Shown here one piece after another: positions 49,901-62,336 of a stretch of 64,000 bases of DNA. A program made the position numbers and the translations under genes. Numbering within the stretch: the stretch's first letter is position 1; every line of letters starts with the position of its first letter. The notes beneath the pieces were generated by a model. That model worked only from the letters and a program-made list of their open reading frames with translations, ran no database searches and had not been told where the DNA came from. The stretch comes from Echiichthys vipera (Eukaryota > Chordata > Actinopteri > Perciformes > Trachinidae): the NCBI GenBank assembly GCA_963691815.1, contig OY829648.1, positions 11,179,746-11,243,745 on the forward strand, given 5' to 3'.

Positions 49901-52900
49901 CAGCACAAATAATTCTAAAATGCTTTCTTAAATTGGTTGAAAGGGGAAGAATGATTATCTTACAAACATACATACTTGCTGTGGTACATTTAGATCAATA
50001 AATCTTACATTAGTGAACCCTAAGGACGAATAGCCCAGTATATTTTGTACAGGGAATTGTAAGGGTAACTTCTAGGATTGATCTGGATTTATGTTTATCT
50101 CATAAACTGAATTGAATTTAATGCCGCCCAAAATTGAATGTAGGAGATTAAATTCTTTTCCGACGGGCAGACGGACTGTGCAGCTGTAAATTTCAACTTA
50201 AAATGGAAATAAAGTATGTGCATGGATGAAATAACGAGGAGACGATTTATCATCCACCTAATATTCAGGAGGACATCTTGTCCTGTCTCTCGTGCAATTT
50301 TTTTTGTCCTTGCCGTGGTTTATATCACTTCAGAGACTGTGGGTTACAGGAAACTCACCAACACTTCCTGAAATAAGCAGTTTTCCCAAGAAGAGCAGAA
50401 AGTCTGTCACCTTGTCCAGGACAGCCACCCTGCATAGGAGATACACAAAGAGAAACGGAGAAGGCAAAGTCACACACTGAGAAGATGAGTAGGCTAATAA
50501 GGAAAAATGTGCACTTGCTTGAAACACTTTTCAGCAGCAAGTAATGTGTACTCTGACAATGACACACACCTACAAGAAAGACCTTACCGAATTACGTTCC
50601 TCATCAAGAGGAAGAAAGAATCCTTGGAAGAGGTACAGAAATTCTTTCCGTATATTGCTATCTATTGGGGAGAGAAAAGTAGAAGGTAATTAAACATCAA
50701 GGCACCAGCCAGGCCAACTTACAACTGAATCAGTCCACAGCAGATGTTTCTCAGCTCACCATAATGAATGCGTTTCTGTTGATGAACTTGATGAATTTTT
50801 CCAGGCACCAGAAGCAGCATTTGAGGCAGCACAGCAGGAATCGAGCACATGCATTTTGAGAGCCTGGGAAAACATTATCGATCATCAACATCCCATTTCA
50901 AATAATCATTAAATTAAGTGAGATTAGTGTTTCAGTTAGTTACAGCTGACCTTTCAGTTTGTGATCCAGGTACTCAAGAACAATTCGGATCAACTGCACC
51001 ACAGCGAGGATCAGTGAACCGAAGGCAAGGGAACCTGTGTGGTAACTGTGACACGAAAGATTGTAACAGACATTTGAACATTAGCATGAGATTCATTAAA
51101 TGCTTGTACTGAGAAATCCCTTATTTTGTATTCTGTTATTTATGAGACAAGCATGCAAGTCCCAGATCGGATTTTTTATTCACGCCTGACTTTGGTAAAG
51201 AAATCTTTGTAAAGCAGCAAAGATCTTAACTTTGACATGAACAATAGTGGTCTATTAGTTAGAAACAATGAGCCTACCAATATCAGAAAAACATCCAGGC
51301 TAAAATCAGCAATTTACTTTAACATTCAACTCTAAATTTAGTATTTGGTGAAACATTTCATCTCTGTCTGTGCTGCTCCCTACCGTATGGCTCGACTGAA
51401 AGAGGAGTAGAGGGGGCATGCAGGAATGTCGTCTGGCTTCTTCAGGGCCCAGTAGTAGGATGCAAAAGCCCCAGCCAGGGTGCACTGGCCCAGCGCGATG
51501 GTAAAGTTGACCAGCCAGAGGAACACGAACAGGTTACACAGATGGAGGACTAGGATGTAGCGGTGGTACACACTTTCCCCACCGTAAAAGGCAAACATGC
51601 ATTGCGACCCGGGGCACACTTTTGTAATATTGGTCTGACTGAAGGTCTGAAAGAAAGCAAAATTGCATCTTGATATGTAGTCGGAAAAGGCTGATGAATA
51701 ACATTTGTCAAATAACAGTTCATAGCTGTCAGCGACTAATATGAACTCTATTAACATTAGAACAGATCCCAGATCTCACTGCCAGCTCTCAGATTCCACT
51801 TGCAGGCAATTAAAGTAGCCATTTCATTCACTTTGTCTGATTACAGTCGGATCAAGAAATATTTCATAAAGCAGAGAAATGACACAGTTACAAAAATAAA
51901 GAATCAGGGACACCAGTATTTCTCCAGTGTGTAAGAGAGTCGGGGAACTAACCTTTGGGCTGCATGTGAGGTTGGCATACATGCATTTATCGTCAGTAGG
52001 TGCGACCTTGTAGACTGCATTACCAGATGATGCTAAGAAGCTGAGGGCAAACTGGTTAAGGGCAAGACAAAGGGAAATTTCCTCCACACAGCAATCACTG
52101 GCTACTGATAAAATACATTTGGTTTAATACTTCAGTTATACGCTACATACACAAAATATCTCATTCATGTAGGGATTCCATTTCTAGGTCTGTGATAAAC
52201 AATTCACTGAGACACAAGAACTCAAGCTTGTTACCTTTTTGCTCTTGCTTTTAAAAACATAACACAGAAAGTGAAAGAAGCCCTATCCATCTTCTGTAAC
52301 TACATCAACTATAGCACTGCATGATCAGTTTACAGTAAGGCTTTTATATATGATATTGTGGAAACAGTCCATCAATGTATCAACTATTCATCAATGTGAT
52401 GACTGCTTTTAAGTTGCTTTTTAATGTGTTATGTGAAGCACTTTGAATTGACATGCTGCTGAAATGTGCTATATAAATAAACTTGCCTTGCCTTGCCATT
52501 AAATTAGAAGGATACACTGCTGTGACGGCCCAGTAAGCGATGCAGATGGCCAGGAGGAAAAAGGTGATGATGGGGTAGAAGAGAGTGGACATGATGTAGC
52601 TGATGGCCCTAAAAACAAGAAAGATCAAACATCTTTTTGAATTGTGTTGTATGTATGATAAAGTCAAACACACTATTTAATTTTCAAGGAGTCAACAGGG
52701 CTTTTATCCGTACTTACCTGCTTCCCTCCTTCAGTAATGCAATAGCAATGCGCAGCCTCGTCCTCAGAAATATCAGCATAACCACAATGATGGCCTCAAT
52801 CACAGAAAGCGAGATCACTACATAACAAATGAAATGTTTCATTATTAGTCAATGCTATAAAAACAACATATTTAACAACAACAACAACAACAACAATATT

Positions 52901-55900
52901 ATGGAGAACATATATTTGTAAAAACAGAAATATAAAACAGATTGTTTGTGAGTGAGTCCGTAATACAGAGAGGGGGTGACGGACTCTCCAAGGGATGAAT
53001 TGTATAGTTTGATGACCACAGGCAGGAAAGATTTCCTGTGGCGAGTCTTCTGCTGAAGGTGCTCCTCTGCTGGGCCAGTGTGTCGTAGAGAGGGTGTGAG
53101 ACATTGTCCAAGACAGACTGAAGCCTGGACAGCATCCTCCTCTCTGCCACGGTCATCAGGGTGTCCAGCTCCTCCCCCACAACATCCCCGGCCCTCCTGA
53201 TCAGTTTGTTCAGTCTGTTGGTGTCTGCGACCTTCAGCCCACTGCCCCAGCATGTGACAGCCAAGAAGATCGCACTGGCCACAACAGACTCATAAAACAT
53301 CCTCAGCATCATCCGGCACATGTTAAAGGACCTCAGCCTCCTTAGGAAAAAGCGTCGACTGGCCCTTTTTGTAGACGCCTCAGCGTTTCTAGTCCAGTTC
53401 AACTCATTATTGAAGTACACCCCGAGGCACTTATACTCCTCTACAGTGTCCACAGGGACCCCCTGGATGGAGACAGGGGTCACAGGTGTTTTCACCCTCC
53501 TCAGATCCACTACGAGCTCCTTTGTTTTAGTCACGTTGAGCTGCAGATGATTCAGCTCACTCCAAGTGACAAAGTTGCCCACAACAGTCCTGTATTCACT
53601 TTCATCCCCCTTTCTGATGCAGCCAACTACTGCAGAGTCATCAGAAAACTTCTGAAGGTGGCAGGACAGTCTGAAGGAGAGAGGACAGTCCCCTGTGGGG
53701 CCCCAGTGTTGCTGACCACCCTGCCAGACACACAGATCTGTAGGCGTACATACTGTGGTCTGCCCATCAGGTAATCCACAATCCAGGACACGATGAGGGC
53801 CTCCACCTGCATTGCAGCAGTCTTCTCACCAAGTGGAGCCGGACAGATGGTGTTGAATGCAGTGGAGAAGTCAAAGAACACGACTCTCAAAGTACTCGCA
53901 GGCTTGTCCAGATGACTGTAGACTCTGTTCAGCAGGTAGGTGATGCAGTCCTCAACTCCCAAGCAGGGCTGGTAAGCGAACTGTAGTGGATCAGTGAAGG
54001 GCCTGACCATAGACCTTAGCTGCTCCAGGACGAGTATCTCCATGGTCTGCATGATGTGGGACGTCAGGGCCACTGGGACGGGGCATCTTTGGCACAGGCA
54101 CGAGCCAGGACGTCTTCCTCCTCTATTGCCCCGATGTTACTTCCCACCTCTGCATCCCCGGTGTGTTTTTCTCCAGAGTTCGGTTGGAATATTAGCTGGA
54201 CTGGTTGCTATGTCGGCCGGCATTATGGCGATCGGCTGTTCTCCGGAGTAAACAAAGACAGGGTGTCCCGGTGGAAGTGGCATTGATAAAAACAGCACGA
54301 AAAGAAACACGAAAACAATCGAAAGTAACCTCATTGTAGAGGGCAGGACTTCACCAGATTTGGGGTGAAGAAACAAATGAATGAACGAAAAGAGAATAAA
54401 AGTTAAGAAGGTTTAAAAAAGGCAAACTCAAAGGCTGAAGTGGCAACAGGCAGCATGTAACTTTTTGCGCATACGCACAAGTACACAAATTTTACCAAAG
54501 TAAGAATAATGATTCCAATATTTGCAGTAACATTCAGACGGTTTAATTTTCAAGAACTCAAGTCTACAGGGATAAAAATGTTCGTATGATTGTGGTTGAG
54601 GAAACACTCAGTGGGACAAGCATTTATCTCTGGCTATAAGGGTTTGGTCGGTGTTGTGCATGAGCGTGTTTAAAGAGTGCTGTTCATTGGCCTGGCATGC
54701 AATTCGCCGGTGGAACAGACTTGCTGTTGCAACTGCAGAGCTGCAACTGGCAATTCAGATACAGCTACTGGAGAAGCCAGTTCAAATGAATATTTGAAAG
54801 GAGTTTTTAAATCACTAACGAATTTGAAACAACACAATGAATTGAGGCAAGAAAATTTGTGGTGAATCTTGGAGCAGCTCATTTAAGAAGAAATTAACAA
54901 CCTAATTTTTTTGGACTGTGAACTTCAAAATTCCAAACTGAGCAAGCTCTGTTAACCGTGGACTTGCACAAAACTAGGTTTGGGTTCAAATAATCAAAAG
55001 AGTGAAGTAAATGTATGGCAGTGAATGACAACGTACTGAAGATGAGCCACGTTTGGCTGAGCTTAAGGTAAATGCTGAAGTCCGTGTGGAAGCCGATATC
55101 AGAGATGGTGACGTTAGCACCCGGCTTCCCAGTCAGAGTGCTGTACTCCCAGTAGCAGTGCCAGATACCTGAGAGACACAGAGAGAGAATTAAAGCCACA
55201 AAGGATGCAACCGGGTAAGACAAATCTAAATCAGCCACAGTTTTTCATGGCAACAGAAATGCTCAAGGCAACATAGGTGAGAAAGTAAAATGTAAAACAT
55301 GTGGGCAACATCTTCAACATGTGTACTAAGTATACAGTAGCCACAGGCAATGTGAGGTAAACATCAATGGTGAATACTCACCGAAGCCGACCGCAGTGAT
55401 GACACCAAAAATAATGAGCCACAGGAGCACACCAGCAATGTAGCGCAGCAGCAGGATAAAGACCAGACTGACCACCATGGTTATCACCAGACCACTGCAA
55501 CAACACAAACATGTACATACTGGGAACTGACCAGTATTTGACCGGTAAATAAATGACTTTAGACTTCAATAATTAATTTAGTAAGATGTTCTGTAAATCC
55601 AGCTATATGGATTTCCTGCTATTTCAAATTCCAAGCAGGTAGGACAGTGGAATTATTTGCATATAAAAGTTACAGGGTAAATCATTTATTTCACTGATGG
55701 GTCAGATATTTATCTCTACCCACAGAAGAACACGTAATCCATAAAGGGAGTTAAAACATGAAAAACACCAAAAGCCACAGCACATTCTTACATGAGGATC
55801 CAGTCCCAGGAATTTGCATAATCCTCAAAGATCTTCATGCCAACTTCTTTGGCATTCAGCAGACTGGCGATGCCTCTGTGATGCAATAACAAGGTGAGAT

Positions 55901-58900
55901 GTGAAGGAGTGAGAAAAAGAAGAGATAACAAACAAAGGATTTAATAAAAACACAGAAAGAGACTGTGGTAGTTTTTTGTTACTGGCTCTAATAATTTTCT
56001 TACAAGGGTTTCTCAAAAACATTTTGACACTTTATCTTTGATGTTCTCACAAGGGAACAAAGATGAATACAGTTCCAAAATGCTTTTGATATTCTCAGCA
56101 TAAAGACCTACTTAATGGGTTAAGAAAGGTCTTGAGAAATATATTGTAAGTGTCCTATCAAAGAGCCACACATCAGCATTAGTGTTACTGAAGCACTATG
56201 AAGCAATAGTTCCTTTGGTATGGTGGTAAATGGTTTAGCAGTGTGTTACTGGATGTGACAAAGAGCAGCACCTAGTGGAGTAGCACATATTAATAGATGT
56301 GTCAAATTAAGAATACCTTTATTTATGTTCACAGGACAGGTAAATGTTCAATTACCAATGAAAACAAAATAAGTGCCGCAAATACTTAACATAAAAGACT
56401 CTATATAAACGGTATTGTCTTATCTGTTTTTCTTGTCTCCTGAATTGATCTTTATCTTTACAAAGACTGTTGTAAACCTGAAAATGACGTAATCTATCTT
56501 AAGATCCTAACCTTTCCCTGACAAAATCTCAACCACAGATGAATGATTTTATGAAATCAAACCTATATCTTGTCTAATTATATCAGTGTATTAAAGAACT
56601 TTGGGAATTGAAGTCAGGAACAGAATTTGAGGTTGAGATCTCCCCAGGGAAAATATAACTACAAGTCCAGCAGCAATGTCAGAACACGACTACTGCAAAG
56701 TTTGTCCGCAGAGACACTGCCCTATGACTCAGATACATCTCTCAAGTAAAGGAGGGGAAAAGGACAATGTAACATCGCTACAGGACAAACACTGAAAGCA
56801 GTTCTCAAACCAACCATATAAAGAAGAGCTCTAATTCACTTCCCTAAAGGTCACTGAAACCCTGTCTATAGACAAGAGTTTGGATCATATCCAGCACTGT
56901 TATGCAAACCTGCCTGCATATCTTGCTCAAGGGAGCAGACCTAATGACCACCAGGGGGCGCCCCCCACTCTCTATGTTATTTGACACCTAAAAGTAGGAG
57001 ATGACAGGATGTTTTGAGGTAGATGTATGCCACAAATAATTTTATGATCTGTCCTAACTCAAGTCCACTGTAGCAGGTGAAGGGACGTGGGAACAGATTA
57101 TCCATGATGAACAGGGAGAGTTAGTCTACAATAAGCTACTAGTTACAGCGGAGGCAAAGTTAAAAAGCTGAAATAGATTCATTTTGAGACCTTTCCACTC
57201 CTTGCTGCATGGCAGTTACTTGGCTATAAAAAAGGAAAGCATTTAAGCATGTTATCTTTCAAGGTCATTCAGGGCAAACAAAAGTCGATCACAGCAAACA
57301 CAGAATCATGTATGTTTATAATATCAGCTCGTTGGTTTAAATACATGATTTCACTGCTTATCCAAGGTTTAAAGCTATCTCAGCCCATTAACATAGCGTA
57401 GATTTACAAAGCAGCTGTTGAAAGCTTGTAAGTACCACTGAAGTTCTTCTCTTGAACTTGCGGGTAAGCTGCAGTTTCATGCAATACACATGCAAATGAC
57501 TATGAATGTGGTTGGACACATTCCTGGGCATCACTGATGTCAGTTACATGCCCACTTGTCCTACCCTGTAATATCTGTCCAGAGCTCTTTGGGTGCAGGG
57601 TTGGCATCCCTATTGACAGTATAACAGTTTATAAACACTTAATTTTACACGGTGAATGATTTAAGCATATTCTTTTACTAGAGGAAGAATGCCAGTTCTC
57701 ATTTTAATGTAAGTGACTTTTCTATTTGCATAACTTAAAGATTCATGTTGCAGGGAAGCAGAGCTTACTTGGCAGCATCTTTGAGGTCGTTGACACTTCT
57801 CTCATTATTGTCACCGTCTTTGAAGATGGTCTGATTGGCTACAGTTAAAATTCCATTTCTTGTAATGAAATCAGGGAAGCACCGCTGAAGGACTGAAACA
57901 CATTTTAAACATTGTTTTTGATTTTAGTGGCTTGGCAAACAAGTACTAGGCTATTGTGTGTTTACATTTATTCAGATGCCCTTACAAGGTCTGCTTGGCA
58001 CGATCATAGATGGGCAGTCTTCATCTCGTATGACTTCTGCAATTGACTGAAAAGGAAATAAAGGAGACAATGATTCACCAATTCAAACCAAGAGATTCAT
58101 CAGAGTACTTAACATAGAGACAGAGACATGAGACAGAGTGGAGGGGCCTTTCTATTTAATTCAGTGATCTTTGCATTGTTTTATCTGAATCGGCCTTGTA
58201 GTTTTATATATTTATATACATATCTTGTGTGCCAACAATTAGTCAGTTCACTTTAGCTCTTACTTATTAAACACTACAAATTACATTTTGGATTGAGAAC
58301 ATAAATTCAGTGTGGTCAAGTGAAGAAAATATTAGTATGTTTTACAAAAATAAAAATAGTTTTTAGAATAAAAACAATCTAACTTACAGATCTTACTTTA
58401 GCAATGTTTAATTTTCAGTGACTGTAGCATTGGTATTATTAATATGAATTATTCCTGAAGACCAAAGTATTCAGATGTGACGAGGACCGACTGAATTCGG
58501 TCTGATGTAACACTGTCATACTTGGGAGGATGTGGGAAGGGAAATCAATGATTCAGTTCAGACAGTATGACTGATCTGTTATGTGCTCCCACACGCCACC
58601 TCACTTTCTGGTTCACACACACCATCGTGCCAACGTCACCGTGGCTGAACTGCTGCCAGTCCACTGTGATGTGCATCAGTGGCTGTTAGCTCACTTCCGG
58701 ACCGTTTCTCAAAACACATTCAAATGAGCTCTTCATTATAACCATTGTACAGGTAAACACAATGAAATCTGAGCAGGGATTACTTTTTGTTTACGAGCTA
58801 TTACTTGTACAATTATATTTTCAAAAAGTCTGTTTACAACAGAAGAGAAAGAAAAGAAAAGAAACTCTTGTAATAAAGTAGCCGTTTTTGCCTCAGTTAA

Positions 58901-61320
58901 AATCTTAGGAAGTATGCACACATACAGCCCCCGCCCAAAGGAAGTGACAAGCTGAAATATACACATACATGAGCTGGTCTCCAAATTAACAATAGTTCAA
59001 TGAATACATTTTCATCCTGTTTACAAAAAGACAAAACGGATCACTAACCACTGTCTCTCACCTTACTGCTAATCTCGAAGCCCGGCTGGCAGTATTGCTT
59101 GTAATATTGCCAGTTTTTGGTATTCCATGCATCCAGGAGAGTTGAAAATCTGTCAGGGCACTTGGAGACACAGAGCTGGAGGAGGCAACACATCCTTTTA
59201 ATGAGAAAGCCCATCAATCTTGCATAATCAAGCGTGGAAGAAAGGTCGGAGAGGAACATAAAGCAGGGAAAAAATCTGCTGGTAGAGGGGGTATCATTCA
59301 GTCTCTTACCTGGGTTGTAGGGCACTGGAGGTTAATCAAAACTGCAGGATTGGCACATTTCAACATGTTGAAGTAGAATAATATGGCTTTGTTTCTGTGG
59401 AGACAAATGATGAAGATAAAGAGAGGATTAGAAGGATTCAAAAGACTGAGAAATCCGTCCATTACCGCAATGTGTTATCAGCAAGCATTTAAGCATGCAC
59501 GACAGTGTACCGTGCAGTAAAGCTTGTGATAATTAATCACAAACTATCACCATGTATTGTGGTCAAATCCTTTTGTGAGGGAAAAGATAATGATGGAATG
59601 CTGACAGAAAATTTGGGGAACATAATTACACCAGTGTATAATAATTAAAGAAAGATATTTTTCCACTTACGCATTGGGGGTGTTCTGGTGGCCACAGAAC
59701 TGACCGCGGCTGTCTGTTGGATAAACAACCTTCCTGGGGTCGCCATGGATCCAGGCTGAAAACATGACATAGCAGTTTTTAATTTGAACCACGCAGATTT
59801 TAACCATACTAGACACATGAAACTGGCGATGTTTCCACTTGGATCTTTTCCGACTCTCTGTGGCCCGTAAATTACACATTTTAAGTCTTAGATTGCACAA
59901 GTCCGACAGCTTTTTTATTTGACAGATAAAATGATCAGCTACCGAAAGATATATATTGCAATATTTTTTAAGTGCAGCTGGATTAAGGAGGATTCTATAT
60001 GAGTCAAATGTAGTAGTGCATCAGACTACAGCCATGTGTGTCTTTCTATGTAAGAATAGGACCAAAATAAGCACAATACCACAATTAACAAAACAAAAAA
60101 TGGAAATTTGTCCTGGAGGTTTGCATGCATGCATGTTAATTAAGAAGAAACATCTGCACAGATACAAACAACAACAACAAATCAATCCAGTTTAATTTGT
60201 TTGGTTCTGTTTCTCTTGATAGCAGTAGCAGTAACCCTGAAATTGAATTTACTAGGCAATTCTTGTGTTTCATTTGTTTGCTCAACCTGAAAAACACAGT
60301 GTTAATGTCTTTCACCTTGCCAGTCAATGAAGAGTGTGCTGAACGTGAGCACAACAAAGGCAGTCAATAAGTCTTTGACACAAGGAGATATTTGAAAAAA
60401 ATATACAGAAATAACACAAAGATCATCAGCTGATTACTGACATGTCAGTGTGCATTTGTGATGAATAGCATGAGTGTGTGTGAAAGAGTGGCAAAGAAAT
60501 GTAGTCAAGTGTGCTGGATAAAAAAAAGGATATGTTTTGTGTGAGAAAGGGGTAAAGAAGAGTGGCAGCACGAAAAAAGAGAGAGAAATAAAAGTAGAAA
60601 GAAAGAAATTAAATGGGAAACAGAAAAACTTGAGGCGAGACACAATAAAAAGAAGAGCTGATGGGGGAAATTCACAAGACTGCACAGCCTCAGTCAGTTG
60701 CAGACAAAGTGGACTCTGTCACACTCTAGTGAACTAAATGGCTTTAAGAAAATTTGAATGAAATGAGAGCCAGAGGGAATCACTGGTCGTCTAGTCAAAA
60801 AAACTTGTCAGGGACATCAAAATAGTATAGCATAACCCCAAAGCAATTTCAGTCAAAAGTATGGTATAGTTACTAATACGATAACCTCATGTTAGTCCCA
60901 GCCAGAGTTGCATGTTGTGGTGGAATTTCCACTTATTAAAAGAAAAGCCCATTCTCTGGGGGAGCTGCATTTAACAACTCCCCCATAATTTTAGCAATCA
61001 TACATTTAGTTGAATTACCCACCATGAAATTACTAATGAGTCAAACAAAGAAAGATTATTTTCTCCAGAGCATCCTGTGGAGAGGAGCAGGGCCATTTTG
61101 TTTGAGTCAAATTAAGATTTTTTTCAAATTATCGTCACAGGCAGACACTTTTCACCTCCCAACCAGACCAGACCAGACCAGAACATATCACATCATGTTT
61201 GCATGTGTGGTTATGAAACTTGTAATCAGCAGCAATGTGTCAAACTCACCCACGGTACCCAGAGCGATGTAACCAAGGATGACAACGATGAAGATAACAC
61301 AGCAAACCACATCAGTGCAG
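46889..61320 (-). CDS. slc44a5: Choline transporter-like protein 5 (5' end outside window)
   Basis: Member of the SLC44/CTL family of multi-pass membrane proteins that carry choline or related solutes. Minus-strand exons: 61320-61250, 59755-59671, 59394-59310, 59175-59062, 58046-57986, 57892-57769, 55875-55792, 55494-55382, 55168-55037, 52817-52718, 52608-52516, 52040-51953, 51646-51384, 51045-50951, 50863-50760, 50661-50588, 50429-50359, 49764-49676, 48695-48611, then either 48336-48221 or 46998-46889 as last exon. With the first terminal exon this gives about 681 aa; human SLC44A5 is about 719 aa, so only the first 35 or so residues (exon ending in AG) are missing. Landmarks: CTDVVCCVIFIVVILGYIA (TM1), GDPRKVVYPTDSRGQFCG, FEDYANSWDWILIGL, FYGGESVYHRY, GAFASYYWALKKPDDIP, LNYYWVPLLTVIFGSYMIAH. 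All 19 junctions are GT-AG and in frame. SLC44A5 is favoured over SLC44A2/A4 by its position beside lhx8. Confidence 0.93.
48221..48336 (-). CDS. slc44a5: slc44a5 alternative last exon A
   Basis: After acceptor ctcag the exon reads, with the split Cys codon, CEDLERNDGSSSRPYYMSPS then LHKILRKGEEGAKSCAAS and TGA at 48221-48223. It is phase-compatible with exon 48695-48611. It resembles the CEDLERNDGS isoform ending known for SLC44A2. Its homology to exon B (46998-46889) suggests an old tandem exon duplication. Confidence 0.82.
48611..55168 (-). CDS. slc44a5: slc44a5 exons for TM4-TM10 core
   Basis: Eleven exons from 55168-55037 to 48695-48611. They encode IWHCYWEYSTLTGKPGANV, hydrophobic helices with FLRTRLRIAIALLKEGSRA between, YIMSTLFYPIITFFLLAICI, a second extracellular loop with paired cysteines (DDKCMYANLTCSPK, VCPGSQCMFAFYGG), LFVFLWLVNFTIALGQCTLA, HTGSLAFGSLILAVVQLIR, LLCCLKCCFWCLEKFIKFIN, RVAVLDKVTDFLLFLGKLL and the last helices ending CVDTMFLCF. 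The intron between 52817 and 55037 carries a LINE fragment. The donor of 52608-52516 lies close to a repeat fragment (52434-52497). Confidence 0.93.
48799..48927. mobile_element. 129-bp hAT-type MITE with perfect 8-bp target duplication
   Basis: The ends are tagagatgggcacgagt (48799-48815) and actcatgtccatcccta (48911-48927), 14 of 17 positions matching as inverted repeats. The element is flanked on both sides by ccaaaaac (48791-48798 and 48928-48935), a perfect 8-bp duplication as made by hAT transposases. It lies in the slc44a5 intron 48696-49675 and has no coding capacity. Confidence 0.85.
52434..52497. repeat. Dispersed repeat tail next to an slc44a5 donor site
   Basis: Contains gaagcactttgaattgacat and tgctatataaataaacttgc followed by cttgccttgcc, a familiar 3' end of a fish interspersed repeat. 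It ends 18 bp from the splice donor of exon 52608-52516. Confidence 0.5.
52870..54300 (-). mobile_element. Degenerate 5'-truncated LINE (reverse transcriptase fragment)
   Basis: Minus-strand translation shows non-LTR reverse transcriptase motifs: LQFAYQPCLGVEDCITYLLN, FFDFSTAFNTI, NTGAPQGTVLSP, a DDSAVVG segment in another frame, and then LVVDLRRVKTPVTPVSIQG and EEYKCLGVYFNN. The frame is broken between the GAPQGTVLSP and DDSAVVG blocks, where sequence is missing, so the copy is dead. The 3' end is an (AAC)n run on the plus strand (52874-52896), the short tandem tail common in CR1/L2-type elements. It lies in an slc44a5 intron in the same orientation as the gene. Confidence 0.85.
55382..61320 (-). 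CDS. slc44a5: slc44a5 exons for TM1, extracellular loop and TM2-3
   Basis: Eight exons from 61320-61250 to 55494-55382. The first encodes transmembrane helix 1. The next five form the large cysteine-rich extracellular loop: AWIHGDPRKVVYPTDSRG, NKAILFYFNMLKCANPAVLI, LCVSKCPDRFSTLLDAW, IAEVIRDEDCPSMIVPSRPF and LQRCFPDFITRNGILTVANQ (potential N-glycosylation at NQT). The last two encode LLNAKEVGMKIFEDYANSW and two hydrophobic helices (LVITMVVSLVFILLLRY and the following GVLLWLIIFGVITAVGFG). Between 57769 and 55875 lies a possible extra 45-nt exon. Confidence 0.92.
55876..57564. other. slc44a5 intron, no recognised feature
   Basis: 1.7 kb of intronic DNA. Contains ccaccagggggcgccccccac at 56949-56969, a CTCF-like ccaccagggggcgc core, which could be chance. 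No mobile-element ends were resolved. Confidence 0.4.
57565..57609 (-). other. slc44a5: Candidate 45-nt cassette exon of slc44a5
   Basis: Between exons 57892-57769 and 55875-55792. An AG acceptor (caatag) precedes it and a GTAGGA donor follows. In the phase set by the neighbours it adds DANPAPKELWTDITG with no stop and preserves the frame (1 + 42 + 2 nt). The preceding pyrimidine tract is poor. Its position, in the extracellular loop just before GIASLLNAK, tolerates length variation in the family. Confidence 0.35.
59756..61249. other. slc44a5 intron, no recognised feature
   Basis: 1.5 kb with simple A-rich and caac-repeat patches (60168-60180) and a short gaccagaccagaccag run at 61163-61178. 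Nothing exon-like on either strand. Confidence 0.45.
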
Positions 61321-62162
61321 CTCCTGGGAGGGAAATTGTGTGAGAAAAAAATAGTATATTAAGATTAAGAGAAAAAGATTCTTTTGAATGGTTGACTGGA
61401 ACAACTGACTCTGAGGAGTTGACTATTTGATCTAAGGAGACTGATTCGACAGCCAATCTAGCCTTCAAATCATTGCAGTGGCAGAAATGTGGTTCTGAAA
61501 CAAAAGATCATTCCACTTGGACTATAGGGGTACTGAATGTCTGCTTTTGAATAGAATTGCTTGCTTACTCACAATAAATCATGACGCATACGTTTTCTGT
61601 GATCAGAGCACTCACATATGAATCCAAATCAATATCATGAGGCGATGTTAGCAGCGTGAATCAGGAAGGAGCCAGCCAACTCCACGTGCATTGGCATTAG
61701 GGGCGACCATAAACTGTGTTTATATACTTTAAATCACCTAACTATAAAACAAGGCTGCAAGAGTATAATGTTTCAGTACAGTGTTTCCGTGGAATTAATG
61801 AATTACCAGCTATTGGACTTCCTCTGCTCAGAACACTGCAGTGAATTTCAGTCTGCATGCATGCCCAACATAGTTGAAACAGAGCAGCTAATACTGGAAG
61901 TAAGGGCAACAGTGTGAGGAGAGGAGAGAAACATGACTGTTAATAACAGCAAAACGCAGTGAAGACTTTCACACTGAGCTAAAATGGAAAGACTGTGCTG
62001 CAACACATGTCTTTCAGTTGAATGGAATATCCAAATAGTCATATATTCGGGTCCAGCCCTAATAACAAGGTGTCGTCTGTATGCTGTGTTTTCAGAGAAA
62101 CTGTAGTGGAGGTCTACTGACTTTCTAATGAGAGTCTGAATCCCCACAGTTAAATGTCCCAC

Positions 62163-62336
62163 AGGCACAGAGACAGCGCTTTGAAGATTGCCTGTAGTAT
62201 CCTCAGTCTGCTAGTTTGAAGCAGCGACTCAGAGTCTCTCTCGCTCCTTCTTAACAGTCTCATTGTTCCTCGCCCGCAACACGCTTTCTCCCCCTCCTTT
62301 CAACCCTGAGAAAAGCTGTCAGTCCAGCCCCTTATA
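62163..62336 (-). promoter_or_regulatory. slc44a5: Candidate internal promoter and alternative first exon of slc44a5
   Basis: On the minus strand ggctataaggggctgg places a TATA box at 62336-62331. About 70 nt downstream is an ATG with A at -3 (62263-62261) opening MRLLRRSERDSESLLQTSRL then RILQAIFKALSLCL. A donor gtggga follows the base at 62163, giving 101 nt that ends in phase with exon 61320-61250, so a product would run LCL|CTDVVCC into TM1. A second possible donor (gtctct) in the same phase is nearby. This fits a short tissue-specific start, but no transcript evidence is available. Confidence 0.35.

Noticed and set aside
52899..54073. Two minus-strand frames of 227 and 148 aa as host genes
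   Set aside because: They are fragments of one LINE reverse transcriptase with a broken frame.
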